Program-made: the position numbers and the translations under genes
NCBI GenBank assembly: GCA_018678395.1
Contig: JAHHMJ010000198.1
Span: 1-13,132, forward strand
DNA length: 13,132 bases
Direction of reading: 5' to 3'
From: Gemmatimonadota bacterium
GTDB lineage: Bacteria; Gemmatimonadota; Gemmatimonadetes; Longimicrobiales; Gaopeijiaceae
The notes under the pieces: model-generated
Databases searched by the model: none
What the model was told of the DNA's origin: nothing
The model's input: only the letters and a program-made list of their open reading frames with translations
Part shown: positions 1-5,371 of the stretch, in pieces
How positions within the stretch are numbered: the first letter of the stretch is position 1
Layout: each line of letters starts with the position of its first letter

Positions 1-471
1 GCCGGGGAGCCCGACCTGCTCGTGGCGGACGAACCGACGACGGCCCTCGATGTGACCGTCCAGGCGCGCATCCTCGCGCTCTTGCGCCGGGTAACCGAGG
101 AGCGCGGCACGGGGTTGCTGCTGGTCAGCCACGATCTGGGCGTCGTGGCCGAGACCTGCCACCGCGTGGTGGTGATGTACGGAGGGCGCATCGCCGAGAG
201 CGGCCCGGTCGGCGACGTGCTCTCGCGTCCGCTGCACCCCTACACCCGCGCCCTGCTCGAAGCGCGTCCGAGTCTGGTGGACGACCGTCGACTCCCCGAA
301 CCCATCCCGGGTGAAGTACCGACTCCGGCGTCGTGGCCGGAGGGGTGTCGTTTCCATCCGCGCTGTCCCCGGGCCGACGCGCAGTGCGGGACCGAGGCCC
401 CGGTCGAACGCACGCTGGGCGGACACGTCGTCCGCTGCTGGCACGCGGAGTCCCCCGAGGAGGGCCCGTGA
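1..471 (+). CDS. Peptide/nickel-type ABC transporter ATP-binding protein (DppD/OppD-like), C-terminal part
   Basis: This is the C-terminal 156 residues of an ABC ATPase that powers uptake of peptides or similar solutes at the inner membrane; the start lies before the window. Visible parts are Walker B with the D-loop ([12 protein letters not shown], Asp and Glu at bases 28-33), the switch histidine in LVSHDLGVV (bases 130-132), and the C-terminal oligopeptide-transporter extension ([12 protein letters not shown], then PIPGEVPTP). The extension has four cysteines in the pattern GC-RC-C-C. An equivalent cysteine set binds an iron-sulfur cluster in mycobacterial OppD, so a cluster here is an inference. 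Walker A and the signature motif are outside the window. The stop overlaps the next ATPase's GTG start, the usual D-then-F order of Dpp/Opp operons, whose permeases would lie upstream. The transported substrate cannot be told from the ATPase. Confidence 0.93.
   Translation, partial: AGEPDLLVADEPTTALDVTVQARILALLRRVTEERGTGLLLVSHDLGVVAETCHRVVVMYGGRIAESGPVGDVLSRPLHPYTRALLEARPSLVDDRRLPEPIPGEVPTPASWPEGCRFHPRCPRADAQCGTEAPVERTLGGHVVRCWHAESPEEGP
456..464 (+). promoter_or_regulatory. Ribosome binding site of the second ABC ATPase
   Basis: The purine-rich stretch GAGGAGGG lies inside the end of the first ATPase gene, 3 to 4 bases before the GTG at 468. Together with the GTGA stop/start overlap it supports coupled translation and decides the start codon. 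Confidence 0.7.
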
Positions 472-1463
472 CGGCGCCCGCCCTGGAAGTGCGCGGCCTG
501 CACGTGTCGTATCCCGATCGGCGGAGGGGTGCCTCGGCTGGTACCCGCTTCCCGGCCGTCCAGGGAGTGGACCTGCGGATCGACGCCGGGGAGGCGGTCG
601 GCCTGGTCGGCGAGTCGGGGAGCGGGAAGTCGACCATCGCCCGCGCGCTGGTGGGGGTGGCCGACCTCGATTCCGGCTCCATCACCTGCCGAGGCGACGA
701 CCTGATCGGCCTGCGGCGGCGGAATCCCGGTGCCGCGGCACGCCGAGTACAGATGGTGTTCCAGGACGTGTCGGGGGCTCTGGATCCACGCCAGAGGATC
801 GGTGCGGCGTTGAGGGAAGCACTCTCGCTTCACGGCCTGCTCGGAGACGATGGGGGCGAGGCGCGGATCGCGTCGCTCCTCGACGAGGTCGGGCTGCCGC
901 ACTCGTTCGCGGAGCGATATCCGCACCGCCTGAGTGGAGGCCAGAGGCAGCGCGTCGGGATCGCACGCGCCCTGGCGGTCGAACCCGACGTGCTGGTGCT
1001 CGACGAGCCGGTTTCGGCCCTGGACGTCTCGGTCCAGGCCCATATTCTCGGCCTCCTCGACCGGCTGCGAATGGAGCGAGAGGTCGCTCTGCTCCTGATC
1101 GCGCACGACCTTGGGGTCGTCCGGAACGTCTGTCGAAACGTCGCGGTTCTGTATCGGGGGCGCGTCGTCGAATCCGGGCCGACCGAGACGCTGTTCAGCG
1201 ACCCCAGGCACCCCTACACACGCGATCTTCTGCGGTCCGTACCTCGGGTTGCGGTAACGGGTGAACCTCCGTTCGCGTATCCCCTGGGCGACAGCGAGCC
1301 CGTAGGGTCGGAGCATCCGGATGGATGCCCGTACGCCTCCCGGTGCACGCACCCGGGTCGAGATGGGCGTTGCGAGCGGGAGGCCCCGCCGCTCGGGGTC
1401 GTGGAACACGGTCACTCGGTGGCATGCTGGAGGGAGGGTGAGCAGCCCCGATCCGGGGCTTGA
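468..1463 (+). CDS. Peptide/nickel-type ABC transporter ATP-binding protein (DppF/OppF-like)
   Basis: This is the second ATPase of the importer, 331 residues, a normal length for DppF/OppF. I chose GTG at 468: it overlaps the upstream stop in a GTGA junction, has a purine-rich GAGGAGGG site at 457-464 just before it, and begins right at the conserved nucleotide-binding domain. An upstream in-frame start would add about 45 residues read out of frame over the previous gene. Motifs are complete: Walker A GESGSGKST (Lys54), signature LSGGQRQR (from residue 155), Walker B VLVLDEP (Asp179, Glu180), and switch His213 in LIAHDLGVV. The C-terminal extension has HPYTRDLL and four cysteines (GC, RC, RC, AC) as in its partner. 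It probably forms a heterodimeric motor with the preceding gene product on a DppB/DppC-like channel. It is the last gene of the operon: its final codons encode a hairpin and its stop codon overlaps the next promoter. Confidence 0.95.
   Translation: MTAPALEVRGLHVSYPDRRRGASAGTRFPAVQGVDLRIDAGEAVGLVGESGSGKSTIARALVGVADLDSGSITCRGDDLIGLRRRNPGAAARRVQMVFQDVSGALDPRQRIGAALREALSLHGLLGDDGGEARIASLLDEVGLPHSFAERYPHRLSGGQRQRVGIARALAVEPDVLVLDEPVSALDVSVQAHILGLLDRLRMEREVALLLIAHDLGVVRNVCRNVAVLYRGRVVESGPTETLFSDPRHPYTRDLLRSVPRVAVTGEPPFAYPLGDSEPVGSEHPDGCPYASRCTHPGRDGRCEREAPPLGVVEHGHSVACWREGEQPRSGA
1444..1460 (+). terminator. Hairpin formed by the last codons of the ABC ATPase gene
   Basis: AGCCCCG, loop ATC, CGGGGCT form a perfect 7-bp, GC-rich stem immediately before the TGA stop. 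There is no T-run after it, so it is at best a weak intrinsic terminator, or an RNA 3' end stabiliser for the transporter operon. Its last base is the first base of the next promoter's -35 box. Confidence 0.45.
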
Positions 1464-1489
1464 CACCAGGAGACGGGCGCGCCCATTAT
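1460..1489 (+). promoter_or_regulatory. Sigma-70 promoter for the ExbB-like gene
   Basis: A consensus -35 TTGACA (1460-1465) is followed, after an 18-bp spacer, by CATTAT (1484-1489, 4 of 6 matches to TATAAT). The -35 overlaps the TGA stop of the preceding gene (1461-1463). Transcription would start near 1496, giving a leader of about 80 bases. The spacer ends in the 10-bp palindrome GGGCGCGCCC (1475-1484), which abuts the -10 and could be an operator; that role is inferred. Confidence 0.65.
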
Positions 1490-1564
1490 CCCGTCCTGCT
1501 GTCAACCAGGTTCTTGACGAAGACCGCGGCCTGACCTGCCGCATATCGACTGGAACACTCTGCT

Positions 1565-1570
1565 GGAGGT
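1565..1570 (+). promoter_or_regulatory. Ribosome binding site favouring the TTG start of the ExbB-like gene
   Basis: GGAGGT ends 4 bases before TTG at 1575. The in-frame ATG at 1587 is 16 bases from it and has only a GGAG (1581-1584) two bases upstream, so the TTG start fits better. Confidence 0.6.
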
Positions 1571-1574
1571 TCAC

Positions 1575-2264
1575 TTGGTCGGAGTAATGCGAGTTTACGG
1601 AGCCCTGCTCCAGATCCCGGGAATGGAAGCCCCCGACGAGACGTTCTCCGAGCTGATTGCGCGGCTCTGGGGCGACACGGGATTCATGCGGTGGCCTCTC
1701 CTGTTCTGCCTCGCCATGGGTCTGGCCGTCATCGCCTGGAAGTTCGTCGATCTGTCGGGCAAGGCCGCGAAGACGCGGAAGATCCTGCGCGACGTCGACG
1801 AGGTTCTCAACCAGGGCCGCATCCGTGAGGCCCTCGAGATCACCCGCGACTCGAATGCGCCGGCCGCGAAGATCCTCTACGCGGGCCTCGAGCGGCACGA
1901 CGAGGGGACGGAGCGCGTCATGAAGGCGATCGAGAACCAGGGCCTGATCGAGCTCTCGAAGCTCGAGAAGGGGCTCGTGGTGCTCGCGACCCTGACCAAC
2001 GTGGCGCCGCTGCTCGGCTTCCTGGGTACGGTGATCGGGATGATCCAGGCCTTCCAGTCGATCGAGCTGGCTGGAGAGGTCGAGGCGACGCTGGTCGCCG
2101 GAGGGATCAAGGTGGCGCTCCTGACGACCGCGGCCGGTCTGGTGATCGCGATCCCCGTGAGCGTGGGCCACAATTACTTCGTCGCCCGTATCGACAGCCT
2201 CGTCATCGACATGGAGGAATCCGCACAGCGGATGATCGACGCCCTCCACGCGATGAAGACCTGA
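1575..2264 (+). CDS. exbB: MotA/TolQ/ExbB-family proton channel protein
   Basis: This is an inner-membrane protein of 229 residues, a normal TolQ/ExbB length. The family forms a pentameric proton channel that uses the proton motive force to energise TonB-dependent uptake or Tol-Pal envelope maintenance. Three membrane segments are visible, at about residues 39-60, 134-156 and 176-196, with a charged cytoplasmic stretch between the first two. The family core is clear: TNVAPLLGFLGTVIGMI in the second segment and ALLTTAAGLVIAIP in the third, including the polar threonines expected along the proton path. TTG at 1575 is the likely start because of its ribosome site; ATG at 1587 would shorten it by 4 residues. 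The usual ExbD/TolR partner is absent on either side. The gene has its own promoter and a stem-loop after it, so it looks transcribed alone. ExbB and TolQ cannot be separated firmly by eye. Confidence 0.9.
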   Translation: MVGVMRVYGALLQIPGMEAPDETFSELIARLWGDTGFMRWPLLFCLAMGLAVIAWKFVDLSGKAAKTRKILRDVDEVLNQGRIREALEITRDSNAPAAKILYAGLERHDEGTERVMKAIENQGLIELSKLEKGLVVLATLTNVAPLLGFLGTVIGMIQAFQSIELAGEVEATLVAGGIKVALLTTAAGLVIAIPVSVGHNYFVARIDSLVIDMEESAQRMIDALHAMKT

Positions 2265-2318
2265 CGCGACGAGTCGCGGCAACGCACATCGCGCGGGCCT
2301 GGTCGGCCCGTCGATCTG

Positions 2319-2352
2319 AGAGGGTCTCCCGGGGATTTCCGGGGGGCCCTCT
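2319..2352 (+). terminator. Strong stem-loop after the ExbB-like gene
   Basis: A 14-bp stem (2319-2332 with 2339-2352) holds two G-T wobble pairs and closes on the 6-base loop GGATTT. The T-run that defines an intrinsic terminator is missing; TCGCGTCTTCG follows. Its position 55 bases past the stop suggests a transcript end, possibly Rho-assisted. Confidence 0.5.
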
Positions 2353-2429
2353 TCGCGTCTTCGCGACGTGCTGGGCGAGGTGTCGGCGGGTGGGGCGAGA
2401 AGGTGTGACCCGTGCCGGGAAACAAGTGT

Positions 2430-2459
2430 TTGCACGGGGCGCCGCCGGCGGGGTATGAT
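2430..2459 (+). promoter_or_regulatory. Promoter for the lytic transglycosylase gene
   Basis: TTGCAC (2430-2435), an 18-bp spacer and TATGAT (2454-2459, 5 of 6 to consensus) form a sigma-70-like promoter, with transcription starting near 2466 and a leader of about 35 bases. The short inverted repeat AAACA-AG-TGTTT (2420-2431) overlaps the -35 and could bind a regulator; this is inferred. Confidence 0.55.
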
Positions 2460-2500
2460 GGGAGGTCTCTGTTCACTTCCCCTCGTCCCCGATCGCTTCC

Positions 2501-4840
2501 ATGCGGGTCCGCGTCGCCCTGCTCGCTCTCATCCTCGGGATCCCTCCGGCAGCCTCGGCGGCCCGCCCGTCGAGTTTCCAGGCCCCGGCCGTGGTGGAGT
2601 CGGTCGATTCCGCGCGCGAGGAGTTCGACGCCGGTCGTAGTTGGCATGCGGCGCAGATCCTGTCGGCGCTGTACGACGCCGGGGAGTTGGGGCCTGAAGA
2701 CGTCCTGCTGCTCGCTCGGGCGCGGGCCGGCTATCGCGATTGGCGGGGGACGGCGGCGGTCCTGGACGGCCAGGATTGGCTGGACACGGTCGATGGCGGT
2801 GCCGGTTGGTTGGTGCTCGGTCGGGCGCAGGAGGGGCTGGGCGTCGCCGGGTCCGCTGCGGACGCCTATGGTCGACTGCTCGCGCTGACCACGGAGAACT
2901 CGTCGGAGGCGCCGGCGATTCGGGCGCGCCTCGCCCGCATGCAGTGGGAGGAGGGCGATACGGCCGCGGCCCTCGAGACCCTGGGTGGCCTCGTCGGCCA
3001 ATCGACGCTGCGCTCGTGGACGGCCTCCGGCATGATCGAAGCCGTCGTCGAGGCGGGCCGGCCGGCCCGAGTGGATGCCCTGCTCGAGCACGTCATGGAT
3101 CCCGAGGTGGGCTCGCGGGTGGTCGACGCCCGTTTGCGGGCGCTCCTCGTCGTCGGTGACACCGCCGGGGCCGCCGTCGGCTACGCGTCGTTGCTCACGG
3201 GTGAAGGCGTGTCGAGCGCCGTCGCGGTTCGGGGGCATCGCGTCATGGGTGATGCCGCCCGGCGCGCGGGCGATACGGACCGAGCGCTGGCCGCCTACCT
3301 GGAGGCGGTTCAGCGGGCGAGTCTCGGGAGCGCCGAAGGAAGTCTGGCAGCGAGCCGCCTGCTGCCGTCGATGCCTCGGTCGTCGCCTGAGACGGCGCTC
3401 AAGATGGCGAGGCTCATGGACCGGAGCGGCGACGGGGGCGGCGCTCTGCGGGCCTACGATCGCTACGTGGAGTGGGCGGAAGAGCCCGATCCCGCGGTGC
3501 GGGTCGAGCGCGCGCGCCTGCTGGCGACCGTTCCGTCGCGGGTCGGTGAGGCGATCCGTGAATGGAGAGCCCTCTCGAATCACGAGGACCCCGAGGTCGG
3601 CGTCCGGGCCCTGACGCTCTGGTCGGCCGTGCGGCGTCGGCAGGGCCGTACCGGTGACTACCGGACGCTGCGGGGGTGGCTCGTGGAGCGCTACCCGAGC
3701 AGCGCCGAGGCGGCGGGTGTCGTCTTCTTCCGTGCCGATGCCGCGCACGATCGCCGGGACTGGAACGCCGCCCTGCAGGGGTACGATCAGGTGGCGACCA
3801 TGGCGCCGGCCGTGGACTACGCGGGCCTCGCACGGATGCGGGCCGGACAGATCCACCTGCACCGAGGTGACCCCGTCGCAGCGGCCTCGGTCTTCGAAGC
3901 CTACCTGGCGGACTTCCCGGAGGGACGCCGCTGGGAGGAGGCGGCGTACTGGGCCGCTCGGAGCCATCGCGATGCCGGGACGCCGGAGGCGGGGCGCCTG
4001 CACCTCGACCGTCTCCGTGCCGAGGCCCCGTTCTCGTACTATGCGGTGCTCACGGCGGACCTTCTGGGGGAGCCGTACGCGGTGGATCTCCCGGCCGGGC
4101 CCTCGCCCGCCCCGCCCCCATGGCTCGTCGAGCGCCTCGATGTACTCGACGCCCTGTCCGCGGCGGGCCTCGACGAAGGCGTGGCCGCCGAAGTGGCTGC
4201 CCTGCGCAGGCGTGCGGAGCGTGAGGGTGGCGAAGCGTTGCTCTCGCTCGCCGAGGCGCTGAACGCGCGCGACCGGACACTCACCGGAATCAACGTCGGG
4301 TGGGCGGCTCGCCGTGCCGGCGAGCCGTGGAGCGATCGGATGGTCCGGATCGTCTATCCCTTCCCCTACCAAGAGTTGGTACTCCGGGAGGCCGAAGAGG
4401 TCGGCGTCGATCCCCTCCTGCTCGCCGCGCTCATTCGACAGGAGTCGGCGTTCGTACCCGATATCGTCTCGTCTGCCGGCGCGATCGGCCTCATGCAGGT
4501 GATGCCGGCGACGGGCCGTGACCTCGCCCGGTCGGTGGGTGTGCCGAACTTCACCGCGGAGACGCTCGAGAGTCCCGAGATCAACCTGCACCTCGGCGCG
4601 CGGTTCCTCGTCGACCAGCTCGACCGCTACGGTCCGGAACTGCCGCTGGTGCTGTCCGCGTACAACGCCGGACCCGCGCGCGCGAATCGCTGGCGCACCT
4701 TCCCCGAGGCCTCCGATCTGCTCCGGCTCACCGAGCGGATCCCCTTCGCGGAGACGCGTGGGTACGTGAAGAACGTGACGCGCAATCGGCGCCTCTACGA
4801 AGCCCTCTACGGTGACGTTCTGACGACGACGGGTCGTTGA
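2501..4840 (+). CDS. Secreted lytic transglycosylase with helical-repeat (TPR-like) N-terminal half
   Basis: This enzyme likely cleaves the MurNAc-GlcNAc bond of peptidoglycan in the periplasm, forming anhydro-muropeptides. The 779-residue protein begins with a signal peptide (MRVRVALLALILGIPPAASA, cleavage near residue 20). Residues about 30-600 are Ala/Leu/Arg-rich helical pairs typical of TPR-like superhelices, as in the Slt70 ring. The catalytic SLT domain fills about residues 625-775: RQESAF with catalytic Glu648, then SAGAIGLMQVMP, YNAGPARANRW (Tyr721) and GYVKNV. It is longer than E. coli Slt (645 residues), the excess being in the repeat region. ATG 2501 is the first start after an in-frame stop at 2456 and gives a proper signal peptide, but no Shine-Dalgarno sequence precedes it. 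It is transcribed from its own promoter and stands between the ExbB-like and cold-shock genes. Confidence 0.92.
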   Translation: MRVRVALLALILGIPPAASAARPSSFQAPAVVESVDSAREEFDAGRSWHAAQILSALYDAGELGPEDVLLLARARAGYRDWRGTAAVLDGQDWLDTVDGGAGWLVLGRAQEGLGVAGSAADAYGRLLALTTENSSEAPAIRARLARMQWEEGDTAAALETLGGLVGQSTLRSWTASGMIEAVVEAGRPARVDALLEHVMDPEVGSRVVDARLRALLVVGDTAGAAVGYASLLTGEGVSSAVAVRGHRVMGDAARRAGDTDRALAAYLEAVQRASLGSAEGSLAASRLLPSMPRSSPETALKMARLMDRSGDGGGALRAYDRYVEWAEEPDPAVRVERARLLATVPSRVGEAIREWRALSNHEDPEVGVRALTLWSAVRRRQGRTGDYRTLRGWLVERYPSSAEAAGVVFFRADAAHDRRDWNAALQGYDQVATMAPAVDYAGLARMRAGQIHLHRGDPVAAASVFEAYLADFPEGRRWEEAAYWAARSHRDAGTPEAGRLHLDRLRAEAPFSYYAVLTADLLGEPYAVDLPAGPSPAPPPWLVERLDVLDALSAAGLDEGVAAEVAALRRRAEREGGEALLSLAEALNARDRTLTGINVGWAARRAGEPWSDRMVRIVYPFPYQELVLREAEEVGVDPLLLAALIRQESAFVPDIVSSAGAIGLMQVMPATGRDLARSVGVPNFTAETLESPEINLHLGARFLVDQLDRYGPELPLVLSAYNAGPARANRWRTFPEASDLLRLTERIPFAETRGYVKNVTRNRRLYEALYGDVLTTTGR

Positions 4841-4886
4841 TTCGCGTCCGTCAGCCGCCGTACCACAGAGGGAACTGATGTTTGCG

Positions 4887-4916
4887 TTGCCCCGCGCGGG
4901 GCGAGGTTAGTAGTCT
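4887..4916 (+). promoter_or_regulatory. Possible promoter of the cold-shock gene with a perfect palindrome in the spacer
   Basis: TTGCCC (4887-4892) and TAGTCT (4911-4916) are spaced by 18 bp, a weak match to consensus. The spacer contains most of GCCCCGCGCGGGGC (4889-4902), a perfect 14-bp palindrome. The palindrome may be an operator, or a GC-rich hairpin ending the upstream transcript (stop at 4840). The assignment is tentative. Confidence 0.3.
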
Positions 4917-4960
4917 GAATGCGAACCCGGGGCCGTGGGGTCCCGATCGACCGTCCGCGC

Positions 4961-4967
4961 AAGGAGG
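4961..4967 (+). promoter_or_regulatory. Strong ribosome binding site of the cold-shock gene
   Basis: AAGGAGG lies 6 bases before ATG 4974. It is the best Shine-Dalgarno match in the window and rules out the longer upstream GTG reading from 4935. Confidence 0.85.
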
Positions 4968-4973
4968 CTGCCC

Positions 4974-5174
4974 ATGTTCAAGGGGACCGTGAAGTGGTTC
5001 AACGACACCAAGGGGTACGGCTTCATCCAGCGGTCCGGGGGTGACGATCTCTTCGTGCACTTCTCGGCGATTCAGGGCGACGGTTTTCGGACCCTCGCCG
5101 AGGGTCAAACCGTCGAATTCGACGTCTGCGAAACGCAGCGGGGACAGGAGGCGGCGAACGTAGTCTGCAACTGA
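4974..5174 (+). CDS. Cold-shock-domain protein (CspA family)
   Basis: This is a single-domain nucleic-acid-binding protein of 66 residues, the normal size for the family. Such proteins bind single-stranded RNA and DNA and melt RNA structure, either during cold stress or in normal growth. The sequence shows the family opening [15 protein letters not shown] with the RNP1 motif (KGYGFI) and the RNP2 motif LFVHFS with its aromatic and histidine residues, then a final strand ending VVCN. Aromatic residues at Trp8, Phe9, Tyr15, Phe17 and in LFVHF form the expected binding face. The ATG is fixed by an AAGGAGG site 6 bases upstream. It is a one-gene unit: a possible promoter lies at 4887-4916 and a clear terminator at 5196-5233. 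Whether it is cold-induced cannot be told; the leader is short, about 50 bases, unlike the long cspA leader of E. coli. Confidence 0.96.
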   Translation: MFKGTVKWFNDTKGYGFIQRSGGDDLFVHFSAIQGDGFRTLAEGQTVEFDVCETQRGQEAANVVCN

Positions 5175-5195
5175 CGGGCTCCGCTCCGTCGACCG

Positions 5196-5233
5196 ACGCC
5201 CCGCGGGCCGCACGGCGGTCGCGGGGCGTTCTT
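5196..5233 (+). terminator. Intrinsic terminator of the cold-shock gene
   Basis: ACGCCCCGCG (5196-5205) pairs perfectly with CGCGGGGCGT (5220-5229). The loop holds a small inner stem (GCCGC/GCGGT), and a T-rich tail TTCTTCGTT follows. It lies 21 bases after the stop codon. Confidence 0.85.
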
Positions 5234-5240
5234 CGTTCAG

Positions 5241-5315
5241 GCTCCGGTAGTCGCCGGAGCGCACGGGCGTCCGTCGGGTAGTGAGCGTGCGGCCCGGCAT
5301 CGTATGTTGCCGGGC
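5241..5315 (+). other. Two further hairpins between the cold-shock terminator and polA
   Basis: GCTCCGG/CCGGAGC (5241-5247 with 5254-5260, loop TAGTCG) and GCCCGGCA/TGCCGGGC (5292-5299 with 5308-5315, 8-base loop) are both perfect stems. Neither has a T-run. They could act in the polA leader or as DNA sites. The loop of the second holds TATGTT, a weak -10-like hexamer, without a convincing -35. Confidence 0.45.
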
Positions 5316-5371
5316 TCGCCGCTCGAGCGGAATCACCGCCCGCCCTCTTCACCTCGCCACCCCACGCACCC

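Noticed and set aside
333..467. Longer start for the second ABC ATPase
   Set aside because: The extra residues overlap the first ATPase out of frame and have no similarity to the family; GTG 468 has a coupled start and ribosome site.
1514..1547. Second promoter before the ExbB-like gene (TTGACG and CATATC)
   Set aside because: The spacer is 22 bp, too long for sigma-70, and a much better promoter lies at 1460-1489.
2174..4591. An 805-codon minus-strand open frame opposite the lytic transglycosylase
   Set aside because: It is the codon-bias mirror of a well supported gene, is Arg/His-rich, and has no motif or ribosome site. The same holds for long minus-strand frames at 240-2435 and 5333-7225.
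4935..4973. Longer start for the cold-shock protein
   Set aside because: The added 13 residues are not family-like, and the AAGGAGG site points to ATG 4974.
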